Positions 11,601-21,810 of a DNA stretch of 64,000 nucleotides are shown here, in pieces (within the stretch, counting starts at the first letter, position 1; every line of letters starts with the position of its first letter). The translations under genes were made by a program, and so were the position numbers. The notes under the pieces were generated by a model, which was not told where the DNA came from, ran no database searches, and saw only the letters and a program-made list of their open reading frames with translations. The stretch is from Psilocybe azurescens (taxonomy: Eukaryota > Basidiomycota > Agaricomycetes > Agaricales > Agrocybaceae). The stretch spans positions 1-64,000 of the forward strand of contig JAJIRX010001041.1 in NCBI GenBank assembly GCA_023853785.1. Direction: 5' to 3'.

Positions 11601-12113
11601 GCCTCGTGCGGTCGATGGACCAGGTGCAGCCCGCGGACGCGTTTGCGGAGCCCGTCTTTGGCGGACTGCCGTATGTCGAGGTGGATAGTGACCGGCGGTG
11701 GGCGTTCGATGGGGTGCTGCTGGATGAGGAGAGGGTGTTGGGGTGTATGTGAGTTCTTGTTTTGTTTTTGGGTGTTGTTGTCCACTTTTTTGTTCGATTT
11801 TGCGTGCCGCGGTGCGACGCGTTTCTCAGCCTTTTCTCTCTTCTCTTCTCTTGTCTGTCTGAGTTTTTTTTGCTGTCTTCTTCTGGTCGTGCTCCTTCAT
11901 CTGCTCCTCCTCTTTCTCCTGCTCCTCTTTCTTTTCGTGTCCTTTTATTCTTCGTTTTCATATTTTATTTTCTCATCCTCATTCCTCTTCCTTCTTCCAT
12001 CTCTTCATTATATTGTCCATTCATGTCGCTGACCCACCGCCCCATTTTTTCTTTTGTTGCAGACTAACGACGAAGACCGGATTGAGAAGGTGGCGATTCT
12101 ATATTTCGGCTGA
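8636..12113 (+). pseudogene. F-box protein with expanded low-complexity inserts, broken
   Basis: The start at 8636 gives MIQLVDLP. The F-box continues in a shifted frame (ELLIYTFASLSPADL) and returns as RLTCKFLNSIVHNSLVLQY. Introns are placed at 9117-9187 and 9444-9591. Conserved blocks follow: LSRGRPDDRVFIYEW, GLIFLTPRLILLPNT, SAICIFELRIL, then LPYAIWAPALTRWFNSDTVS-TRWITVSAGQRCV. The C-terminus is an acidic region ending DRIEKVAILYFG (stop 12113) after an intron of about 315 nt. Lesions: TGG to TGA at about 8869 (expected ERAWARG), frame changes at C/G runs near 8654, 8700, 8945, 10240-10340, 10765 and 11300, and an out-of-phase last intron. Gly/Lys, Pro/Gln, Asp/Glu and Gly-Ala tracts swell the second half. 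The likely role of an intact version is SCF substrate recognition. Confidence 0.7.
11341..11402. repeat. GGGTGC hexanucleotide repeat
   Basis: About ten perfect GGGTGC units encode Gly-Ala in the frame that carries the C-terminal part of the F-box pseudogene, and Arg-Val in another. Such a tract is prone to slippage, and the surrounding gene changes frame close by. Confidence 0.9.
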
Positions 12114-12743
12114 GGTGTTATTCGCATTCGGTAGTCCGAGTCCGAGTCCGAGTCCGGTACGCGCGTTGCGGTGCAAATTTTGTATGGAAAAGAACGGAAG
12201 AGAGAAAGAAAATGGATTCCATTCCTTCAGTACGATTTGGGTTTTGAACTTATCGCGCATATATCCAAGCATAGATGAACATTAATTATTTTGTCGCGAA
12301 AAGTTACACAACCGGACACTGTGCACGGAGGTAAGTAGCAGTGAACAGTGTTAGCGGCCGCATGCGCGTCTACCCCATCGTACTCGCCCGTGGAGAAACA
12401 AATGCTCCAGTGTTCAGTTCCAATTAGGAAAGGCTGCTTTCGAAACGTATCCATGTATCCGAGACGTCTGCCCCTCCTACTCGTTACCTCGGCCAATACC
12501 CTCGTATACTCGCTAGAAATAGCTGCTCTCGAAATGTACCCATGAGCCCGAGACGTCTGTCCGCATAATCATACTACACCTCTGCCGATTATGTCGCGAC
12601 GAGGGTTTTAACCAATGTTCGTTAGGGCGTGCTTCGGTCTGATCTGTCCTAATCTCCTCATGCCGCTATTGCTACACTCACAAGCATAGCATACCACTAT
12701 CACCGACACAAAATATAATAGTGTTGTTCTCTTAGTACACGCA
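12114..12743. other. intergenic with copies of the lactonase-upstream fragment
   Basis: The 3' flank of the F-box pseudogene includes TCCGAG repeats at about 12135-12157. The segment 12437-12570 carries duplicated sequence described separately. No gene start for the AA9 relic was found here. Confidence 0.4.
12437..12570. repeat. duplicated fragment matching 8380-8490 in inverse orientation
   Basis: GGCCAATACCCTCGTATACTC, then GCTAGAAATAGCTGC and CGAAATGTACCCATG, at about 12489-12545 match the reverse complement of about 8390-8485. A second degenerate copy of the CGAAATGTACCCATG-to-CGAGACGTCTG part lies about 92 bp upstream (12437-12476). The F-box pseudogene is therefore flanked by inverted copies of sequence from the lactonase relic's upstream end. 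Confidence 0.6.
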
Positions 12744-13119
12744 CTGCACTGGGATGCCAGTGGTGCTAACTGGTTCAAGGTAATCACGGAAATTCTTTGC
12801 TAATGAACTTTAAGCTTACGCACAATCTGCTATGCTAGATCGTTGAATGGGGCGCCACCTTCAACCCTTTCACTTTCACCTACTTCAATGCTGCCAAGCT
12901 TACAACCACCATCCCTTCCAATACCCTGTCTATCGAGGTAGTTTTCTACTTTATGGAAACTTCATTCCCAGTTTTGATCCCATGATTTACACAGTACCTG
13001 GTCCGAATTGAGCAAATCGGCCTGCACGTCGCAGGAGCTCCTCAGTGGTACATCTCCTGCACTCAAATAAACATTACCGGTGGAGGATCGGGTAACCCGT
13101 CGAAGGCCTCCATTTCCGG
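12744..13119 (+). pseudogene. AA9 lytic polysaccharide monooxygenase, C-terminal relic
   Basis: Three exons read in phase: LHWDASGANWFK (12744-12779), IVEWGATFNPFTFTYFNAAK and on (12839-12937), then [31 protein letters not shown] (12995 onward). Introns of 59 and 57 nt have GT-AG borders. The last block is the conserved AA9 core around the copper-site tyrosine. AA9 enzymes are secreted copper enzymes that cleave cellulose oxidatively. The N-terminal half with the histidine-brace His1 and the signal peptide is missing and no start is evident, so this is a truncated relic. A further intron may begin at 13120. Confidence 0.8.
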
Positions 13120-13882
13120 GTATATGTCTTCTCTGTTTCTCCGTGAATATTCTTTTCAATAATTTCATTTATCATATTCTGGACTGGGGTTCAACATTTA
13201 CAACCTGGTACCAACCTCTTATACTATAAGTCTCATTGGTTCAGATTGATTCAAATCTCCATAGCTAATAAAATTTATATTCTATGTCCCTGGACGACGT
13301 TTGCCTGTGATTTGACACCCATCCTATGTCATTTTGATTATTTTTTGGTCATAGATAGACCCGATAAATACCTTCGCTGTCTCGATTTTGAAGATTTGAG
13401 ATACCCTCACTGAACAAGGCGCCTTTGAGGGGTGTATTTGAATCTAAAAATAGAACAGAATATAAATCCAAACGCTCAGACATTGTGCAAATATTTGACG
13501 AATTCTTGGATATCGCCTGCATGTTTAAAGGTTTAGGTAAGTTCGTAGACTCTAAAAACGTGGGTGGTACGCTCTCACCAATTCCAGTCTATTCCAAGGG
13601 CTGGATTGGCTCTCCAGCGCCCTATATGACCTCTTGAGTAATATAGGGAGACAATGTTCGCAGGGTTAGTCGCAGCGATATCGGTAGGAAATGTGGAGGA
13701 GTTATATCTACAAAGACATTAATGCATATATTTGGCTGCGTTAAGTCTGAGACCGTCAACGCCAAGCAACGCCAAGCAACAACAAATCATTTCGATATGC
13801 CGCCAGACTTAAACGAACGTATTCCGTATCTGTTGCAAGACCACAAAAGATAGATTGGCCAACAGGGTATGAGGGTAATTGT
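13120..13882. other. intergenic, no gene seen
   Basis: The 3' flank of the AA9 relic holds no recognised gene. A frame at 13425-13637 has no family signature. A short CAACGCCAAG repeat lies at about 13757-13778. Confidence 0.4.
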
Positions 13883-14111
13883 AAGCCTGGTGCCCCAGTC
13901 TTACCATAGCCCCTTTCCGTATATCTTATCTTCTACATTTACGTACACGTGACCGCGATCCCCAACCCATTCCTTCGACACCGACTTCTCTCTTACACAT
14001 TAGACATTATGCACGGTACACACCTGTAGCACAGTCAGTCGTTCTATCGATATATCGTGGTCCTGTCATTCTCCGCGTGACTCCTCAGCGAGCCTGGTGA
14101 CGCCAGGCTTT
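13883..14111. mobile_element. short MITE, copy 2 (CpG retained)
   Basis: This copy is collinear with 6972-7199, with the same imperfect AAGCCTGG terminal inverted repeats and no coding capacity. It keeps CpG at sites such as TACGTACACGTG, TATCGATATATCG and CCGCGTG, where the other copy has TG or CA. Confidence 0.8.
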
Positions 14112-14861
14112 CAGTAATGGCCTATTTTTATAAGCACTCGGCTAAATTGACCAATTCGCACGTCTGAACTTCAAGGCGGTTGGAATAGTTGACAATATCA
14201 TCGCCAGGCTCAAGGCCGCAGTGGTGGAAGTCTTATAACCAGTGGGAGAAGATTCAATCACTTGTAGAAGGATATATTAACCTGGTTTTGATATATTCCG
14301 GGATAAACATAATGAGTGAAGGAGTTTCCCAAGCCAACTTTTTCCATGGGCTAATTATAATGAGTAGCTTTGAAATCATCCAACTGATATGATTACTGGT
14401 GAACACCGTTACTTTCTGCTTCTAAGCCTGATACTCACCCACAACAATGGCTGTGACCTTGAGTACGATTCTTGACCGTGCAAAAAGCATTTGCGAGGAC
14501 TATTCGATGTATTAAAGCATTTGCAAGTATTGGTTGCTTGCGATGCATGTTTGTCGGTTGTAAGAAAACGAAGAAATGTGACTATTACTTGGTCAAGCAC
14601 CCATACCATCCTCAAAGCTCTCTCAAAGCCCCAACTCACCTACACAGACGATTAGTCGCCTCGAACCCGAATCCGTGCCATGACCTTTCTTTCAAAAGGC
14701 GACAAAGAGGTCCACTGTAGTCCTGGTACAGCTCCCAGCTCAGTCTTAATTACATCAACGAAGTTGCTGCACCATCCGTAGTCAAAGGCGTATTCCAATT
14801 TGTCCAACTTGAATGAGTGATAGATATAAACATAAATACTATTGCTAACTAAGCGTTTAAA
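14112..14861. other. intergenic, no gene seen
   Basis: Short frames at 14189-14392, 14409-14639 and 14472-14720 overlap on opposite strands and show no family signature. This is the 3' flank of the minus-strand F-box gene. Confidence 0.4.
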
Positions 14862-16486
14862 TTACAGATTTTGCCAACGGAACCCTTCCAAGTCACCCTC
14901 CACACTAATTGCCAAAGACGTCAGCTCGTTGACCACCTCCTCAAGCACAAAACACCTTAAGAAGAACACCCGTTGGATCGGCGCTCCCATGTAAGCCCTC
15001 CAGCGCAGGAATGAAAGGAAGTTCCGATAGTTTTCCCCCAGACAAGCGCATCGTCTGTGAAGACTATGCTGCGCAGCGTGGGTAGCGCCAAGCCTCCTGA
15101 GGGTGTAAGCGACTGAAGCCCAGGGAGCAAGGTCTTTGATACCTTCCCGGAGAGCTTCATCAAGATTTCCAGCGACGACGCTCGGCGTAGAAGAGGGAAC
15201 AGAGACGGATGGGCAGTGGGGATGACGAGCTCTAGAGATGTGATTATTGGTACTACCTCTCCAAGCGCAGAAGCGACAGATGGGAAGAGAGCCTCCCATT
15301 GCGTATGAACTCGTGTGCCAAGGTGGATATAGAATCCGACTTCAGCTTCCAAATCCAGCTCTGGGCTTGCTATTTCACTGCTCAAGAAGACTTTGGACGC
15401 GTGAGCTGCAATCGAGAGGTGCCGTAGGCGCTCTGAGGTAGTGGAAGCTGAATCGCCGATGTATCTCGAGAGGGCATCGATTATAATGTCGAGGCTGTTC
15501 CCGGAACACAGTCGGAACATGTTAATGTCCAGTGACATCTTGAAGGTGTTAGAAGGTGATTCACTAGCAATGCAACGTCGGGTAGGGACGCCTCAAGATT
15601 AAGACTGGAAATGAATGGCATGGTGCGGCCGCTTCGATCGCAATTCTGGTGGCCACTACCATGAAATTGATATCGAGATGGCAATATCGCACCTTGCAAT
15701 GATAGCTCACTGAGTGCGGGCATGTTTTGAAGGAAGTGCAACCACTCTAATGCCGTCGGCGCGCTATCGTAGCTGAGATCTGTGACCCGTAACGACGTGA
15801 GGGGATCGTAAGAACGACGCGCGGAAATCAATCCCGCACTCGCTCATCTCCAACCGTCGAAGGTTCGGCGCACAGCCTCCAAATATCGACAAAGGCAGGA
15901 CAGCCGGCCGACACCTAACAGCGCCGATTGAGCGATAGCATGTGATTGACAGATTCTCGAGCGTCGGCGCAGGCCTATTCTCCAACAACGCAACGAGGAG
16001 ATCCCAATCCGTATCGGCGCAACCTAAAATATAACTGCGGATCCTGTCCAAGCAGTCGATCTGCAGCTTGAGCATCTGGGTGTTGCGAGAGAGGGTGGCG
16101 TAATACGATACATGAATAGGCAAAGGATGCGATCTACGCAACATCTCTGTGTTCCATTCGCATGACGTATCTTCGAAATCGACGAGGCGTGACCAGAGCC
16201 TTTTGACGGACAGCACGATGAAACGCCAGTCGTGGCAAATGTGGGAGTAGGAAATGATGGCACGTCGCATGGTGTGTGCCGTATGCTCGCGCTCAGCAAC
16301 TAATAGGAAGATGTATTCAAGGACGTCTGAACACAACTGTAGGGCTGGAAGGCGTCTATTTTGAATCAACCGATGCTGCTGCTGCTGGGACAGGATCTCC
16401 GGATATGTCGTTAAGGGTGAAGATTTCGGCCGTTTCTTCGAGAATTCGCCAGCTCGGATTGGGGAGTTAAGCGTGGCGACTGGCAT
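14862..16486 (-). pseudogene. F-box/LRR protein, frame-disrupted
   Basis: The gene begins at 16486 (MPVATLNSP). The F-box region LPALQLCSDVLEYIFLLVAE is followed by SYSHICHDWRFIVLSVKRLW, the common Agaricomycete F-box pattern, and then by WNTEMLRRSHPLPIHV. Leucine-rich segments follow (PTLENLSITCY, APNLRRLEMSECG, MPALSELSLQG). The chain needs frame changes at about 15805 (CCCC run), about 15540 and about 15010. The likely genuine C-terminus is LEEVVNELTSLAISVEGD (stop 14862). No conventional intron repairs these points. An intact product would be an SCF adaptor with a substrate-binding LRR domain. It could be a young pseudogene or the assembly may carry indels. Confidence 0.65.
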
Positions 16487-17839
16487 TGTAAGAGCTGAGT
16501 CACTAATGCAATGGTAATCGCGTTATCGAGTGTAGATAGAAAGCAGAGATAGAGACCCACGAAAACGGTATGAACCTTATATGATGCAATAAATGCAAGA
16601 CAGGAGAGGAACTTATCGGAGGATGGGATGGTACGGAATTTGAATGTCGATCTACTATCAGACATTAACCAGCCCAGCCTGATCTTTAACATGTATCCCC
16701 GCGCTGAAGAAACTCTCACTTGCCTGGTTCCAATACGGACCATGTCGGACACTAGAGAATTCGCTCCACGAATTTCGCCCGGGTGTAGCAAAATATCCTA
16801 CGTGGTCCGCGATATCGCCACGCCAATGCGAGATTTGGAGTACGAAAGTGGGAAGTTTCTTGATATAGTCAATCGTGCTCCACGCTTTTCGACAGATGAT
16901 ATCGTTTTAATAAGGCCAGAAGTCGTTCATAGTGGGTATGGGATGGACAGTAGTCACCTCGTGGAGATTCTTCAATACGGTCTGTAGTAGTAGAAGTTCG
17001 TTTCATCAACGACTGCGCCAAATACGGATTTCACATGTCACTTACCCTCTTAGCACATTCCCTGACACGACCGCAATGGGACACGGAGTTCATGATCAAA
17101 AGATATCTAGACTTTTATTGCTCACTAGGACGGCTGCTATCCAGATGCATCGTCAGTTATAGAAAGAGATAGCGCCAAATAGCGAGATAGAGAAAGATAA
17201 TGAAGATGACGAACCCTAGAGATAGCATTGCTATGCACAAGGCCTGCTCTCCCTGTGAGAAAAGAGACATATGGCTAAGACTATGTACTATGTACTGTCC
17301 AGAGTGCCAGTGACCACACGTTCCAAGCCCACCGGAAGTGTCCCGGTAGGCTTGTACCCACAGTGTTCTTCGCAAAAGTCAGAATGGTTGATGCCCTTCA
17401 TTCAAGGGGAGCCAGAGGTGGTTAAAACCACATTGTTGCGATGAAACCAATATAAATGTGTGGAATAAAGCGTGTAAAAGGAAGCGAAGGGTGAAGGGTG
17501 GTGGGGAGAGAAAATCAAAGTGCATTTCGAACTTTGGTTCAAGCAAGGATTCACGCTAGACGCAAGCCGGCTTTCGGCACGAAGATATTCAGTATATTGA
17601 CTCCGAGCGCCACCGAGTGCCAACCTCTGGCCTGAAAAAATGTCAAAATGGGATCGGGTGATGACCTGAAAGTCTTTCCTGTACGTTCAAGTACAAAGTT
17701 GTTACTCCCAGAAACAGAGACAGAACACGATGAAATTGTTTAGTACTTCATGGTGGCGTAAAAATGGATATATATATACAAAAGAAATCGTTAGGATATT
17801 GTGACTCCTAGATAATCAATTCAGGGATCCTCGACATAA
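16487..17839. other. intergenic, no gene recognised
   Basis: Overlapping frames on both strands (16628-16987 plus, 16411-16791 minus) show no conserved motif. A GATAGA-rich stretch lies at about 17166-17225. The region separates the F-box gene start from the 3' end of the ferric reductase. Confidence 0.4.
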
Positions 17840-20206
17840 TCATAGCGTGAAGACTTCAGAATGGAAACCGATCTTGCCGATCTGTACTCCGCGACCTGAC
17901 ATCTGCAGTCTAGCCACTGCGTTGGACGCCTCGCGCGTCAAGCTCTCTGGTCCACTAGCACACACTGCGAGTCCTCCACCGTTCTCGATCCACGATAATT
18001 TGGAGCCCAGACTGTCTCCAAATTCTGATTCCGGATCGGTGGATGTGGATTTTCTTTCTCAAGAGAGATGGGCGGCAATTCCTGACTCGGCTCCGATTTA
18101 TTTGAAGGCGAAGGGCGCGGGGTGTTGTGATATCGGCAAGGATACGATATAGCGATGGGCGAATGATCGTGACATCGCAGTTGGGTATGGGTGGAATAGC
18201 CTCCGGGTTACACAGACACGTAACATAAATCGAAATATGGAGTTCGATAGGATTAGCGGAGTTCGAGGATAGCGCAGCCATGTTGGCGATATCCATCAGT
18301 GCAGGGGCAAACCATTCTATCGAACCTGGATAACGCGAAATGGTTTGGTAAGAAAATAAGCATCAAAAATCGCAAATGGGGAAGACATATGTGCAAGAGC
18401 ACGAGTAAATGACTCACCGAATGAGCGTATACACCATGTGAACTCGACTCGTTTAGTGATTTCGCCATTCTTTCGTCCTAGCTTCACGCATCGACCAATA
18501 ATATCGTCAAGGACCCCTAACGTGAAGGTAACCCCGGTTCCACCAGCGAATAACAGGGCAGTCTCATAATTTCCGAGGTCGACGCTACATCCACCGTAAG
18601 GGCCATCCAGCATGACCTGGATGGGGACCTCCACAAGGACCTGTTCGTTTTCCTGGGTTGACGTAGGCTTCTCACATGTCTCTGCTTGAAGCTCGGCGAC
18701 AGCTTGCACTGCATATCTATTGAGCGCCTTGGACCAGTCGCCACATGCCCGGACTCCAAACGACACGCCTTGAGGCATCGACGTAATACACGAAATCTCG
18801 GGAGGAGCAGAGAATATTGTGAGAGGGTGCGACTCGAAGATCCGACCCGAAAAGAACACGCGCAGACGAACATGCTGGCCTGCTATCCACCCAGAGGTTG
18901 AATAGGGAACGTGGATCTGAAATTTTGGAGAGATATATCAATGTGTCGCTGAGATGAATTATAGACCTTACGAGAGTCATCTGACTATCTACAGGGACGA
19001 GGACGGCATCCTTGATTCTATGACGGAACATACGCAGTAAGATATCGAAACCATAAAAGGCGAGCGGAGGGAATATCCACGGGGTCGCGTAGATCGTGTG
19101 GTAGCAAATCGTGACGAAAAATGCGATAAACGAAAGCATGCTGGACTTCTCATTGAGTAAATAAGCGTCAAAGTCAAATGTAATACTCACTGAATGATAT
19201 AAAAGACCTCATAGCAGAAACGCCTAACGGGTCTAAGCGAGGATAAAACAATTACGCCAAGCAGCCCAAAAGCAGCAATTCCGGAAGTCTCTTTCTGCTG
19301 GCCTAGAATCGCGATGTTGTACTGTAAGTGATTTCGTATCCATAAAGACCCATGGAGCAGGCCTCCGAGAAACATAATTCTTCCAGACCATCGATGAATG
19401 AAGTTAAGTTTCTCGTAGCCATTGCCAGGCCCCAAAAGTAATGAAACTATGGAGTTCTTCGTGGCGAACAAAAAGACCACAGGAAACTGGGCGAGAGCCA
19501 AAAATCCTGGAAAAGCAATGAATACCAGAAGGTGTACGACTCGAGATAGGAAACGACCTACCGGCGCGATTTGAGTTGCTGATGAGCGGCGCATCAAGGA
19601 CGATACATAGAACCACTATCACTATGTAAGCTGTGACGATGACAACTTACAGACGTGACAAGAGCATCTCGGTAAGATAAACAACCGGATAGATTTTTCG
19701 ACAAACGACCTACGTTGTCCGGCGTTCAATGCGAATCCAGGAAGTGTCCAATAGAAAAAGGAACCCAGAAGTGAAAGAATCTTCTCAAATGTCGCATATA
19801 TGGAGTTTGAAGACCTCCGTTTCACAGTATTGCTTGACACAGCGAGAGCCGAATATTCGTCCCTTGACAAATCTTCCGATATGCCAAAGAAAGTAGAGTA
19901 TGCTCGCCCATTCTTTACCGATCGCACAAGGTGAGGAAGCGACAAGAGAACAAAGGATGCAAGAACAGACGGCCAGATTATCGAGAACTTGCGCTGCCAC
20001 TGCGGATCTACGAGATACGAGCTGCGAAAGAAATTGAATTGTGTATATTTATGTTGAAAGTGAGATAAGAGCATTGTGACCCACTTGTATTGTTGGAATT
20101 CTGGAGGAATGACGGGAGGGGTTCCAGTATTTGCCATGTAGGGTGTTGCGAGAGATATACCGCCAATAAAAACCGAAGGCGGTAGATGAAGAGTGTTCAA
20201 TGACAA
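17840..20206 (-). CDS. ferric/cupric reductase transmembrane component (FRE/NOX family)
   Basis: Six exons fit: 20206-19714, 19630-19562, 19506-19191, 19140-18972, 18916-18418 and 18325-17840. Introns of 50-92 nt are in phase. Haem ligands are visible: FIHRWSGRIMFLGGLLHGSLW for one pair and YIIH-x13-H (CYH) for the other, the first His being created by splicing at 19190/19140. The FAD motif HPLTIFSAPPE, the NADPH motif GGTGVTFTLGVL and the C-terminal VCASGPESLTREASNAVARL are present. Enzymes of this family move electrons from NADPH across the plasma membrane to reduce Fe(III)/Cu(II). In the last exon the frame changes and two stops occur between about 18055 and 18125. The gene is broken there unless an unrecognised intron removes them. 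It lies 208 bp downstream of the Ctr gene on the same strand. Confidence 0.85.
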
Positions 20207-20414
20207 GGTTCACTCAGACCGACTTCGCTCTGATGCGCTGTGATTTGTCACGTCACGGTTTTACTCAATTAGGCAGGTAAGAAAAACTTTTGTCTGCGCA
20301 CTGCCAGGCGGCAAGCAAATAGGTACCAGTCGCAATTAGCACTAGAAATACATAATTGTACAATGGTTGCAAGAAGCATTCGTATAGAGATAATCTGGGG
20401 CTCTGAGAGCAATT

Positions 20415-21126
20415 CTAATGCGTAGCTGCAGCACTAGCATAGCGCCCAAACAAAGTCTCTCCAACTCCCAGCCCAATCACGATCGATATGATAAACGCGG
20501 CTTGATATGTCCTGCGTGAGCCCATGGATCAGATTGAGACAATAACAACAACCAAAAAAGTCGTACATTATGACTAACATGAAAGCGAACGATAAGCCCA
20601 TTTGCCCAGCGTGCAAGACACCTCTGGCGACGTCGTGGGCAAGGATGAATGGAGGGATGTATCGGAAAGAAGACGCTCGAGTCAGCGTTTCTTTCTTGCT
20701 ACCATCCGATTTGACTATCGAATTGAGCTTATTGGTAGCCATAACTTGGCCTCTGACCCGGAAAGTCAATATAATGCGGTCAAAACATTACAGCGAAATA
20801 TGTTCACACCTCTGACGCCAGTAACTATCTGCGACGGCTCGAATGGCCGCCAGCCACCTATCGACTAAAGCGAGGAGGAATAGTCCTATGCAAGCCCCTG
20901 CCATAGCGCCTCTACTCTGGGGGACCCATCCCAAAAACCATATGGTATCCCCGCGCGTAAAGTGCAGGTATGGCGTCATGGACCCCGAGGACAGAGCCAT
21001 GGCGCCATCCATACTCATATCCATTCCATTATCTGCGATAACGAAAGCCTTGAAGAGGGAAAACCAAAGTACCAGTTGTAGAGTGAAGGTGGTCATAGTG
21101 TGCTCGGTGGCTAAGGGGAAAGGCAA
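20415..21126 (-). CDS. Ctr-family copper transporter
   Basis: Three exons read through cleanly: 21126-20810, 20752-20567 and 20511-20415, with introns of 57 and 55 nt. The second ATG (21096) gives a better start, because a hydrophobic signal-like stretch follows it. Next comes an ectodomain with the Met motif MDMSMDGAM. Transmembrane segments follow (GAMAGACIGLFLLALVDRWL, then LSFAFMLVIM-TYQAAFI and ISIVIGLGVGETLFGRYAS). The Met before TYQ is restored by splicing at a GTACGA donor. Ctr proteins form trimers that import Cu(I). The neighbouring reductase would supply Cu(I). I see no disabling change, and the family assignment is firm. Confidence 0.85.
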
Positions 21127-21150
21127 GCAAACGAAAAGCGACGTAACAGA

Positions 21151-21176
21151 GTGTAACGGTCGTAACGGTCATAACC
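21151..21176. promoter_or_regulatory. tandem GTAACGGTC motif upstream of the Ctr gene
   Basis: GTAACGGTC occurs twice in direct tandem, followed by ATAACCG, 25-50 bp before the first ATG of the Ctr gene (55-80 bp before the second). It could be a transcription-factor site. No known copper- or iron-response element is matched. Confidence 0.25.
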
Positions 21177-21284
21177 GAAAAAATGGATAAACAATCGCAC
21201 ACAAAACGGGCCGGCAAGGTTATATCAAGATGCCGAATCTGAATACAGACGACAATGATTGATACATGAACGACGACGAAACTG

Positions 21285-21810
21285 TCAGTAAAGGAGCCAT
21301 TGAATGCGCAAATACCACATCGCTGCCATCAAAAAGAACAAGCTGGTCAAGAGCAACGATCCCGATAGAAAGCTAGAGACGAGGTGCTCAAATTTCAAAG
21401 GAGGGATCTCTCTTGGGACATACTCTGGGAATTCTGATGACCTTCTAGAAGTGGCCATCGCAACCATGCTGCGGATGGGCCGCGTTCCCGAGCCATACCC
21501 CGAGTCAACAAGACGCGTGGACGTCCATGTGAAGACCGAATAGTCCCGTGTGTAGCAAGGAGATACGCAAACAGATGTCAAGCAACAAGTCGCCGCAAAC
21601 GTGGGGCCCAACTGAGTTCTGAATGCAGACACGTTGGCTAGAAGACATTCCGCCCCAAGAAAGTATGTCGGCATGCCTCGGGTGAGCGTATGGAAGGAAA
21701 TGTTTCGTGAGGACTACGCTCCCACATAACCTTCCATCGACCCGAATACCAGTGAAGAAAATCGAGCGGAAGGCTGAAATGTGCGCAGAATAGATATCAC
21801 AGATCGACAT
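21285..21810 (-). pseudogene. unrecognised small membrane-anchored protein, possibly CFEM-like
   Basis: The reading frame ends in a hydrophobic segment (SSFLSGSLLLTSLFFLMAAM), consistent with a transmembrane or GPI-anchor tail. Upstream, in two overlapping frames, Cys-containing text appears (VCIQNSVGPHVCGDL and TSVCVSPCY). Joined, these would resemble part of a CFEM domain, a fungal haem/iron-binding fold. No single frame holds the eight-cysteine pattern and no start is certain. The location next to the reductase and Ctr genes would suit a metal-uptake role, but that is context only. Confidence 0.25.

Noticed and set aside
14640..14720. GGTTCGAGGC box resembling a tRNA B box on the minus strand
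   Set aside because: No cloverleaf can be drawn around it and no A box lies at the right spacing. The same holds for the similar box near 32590.
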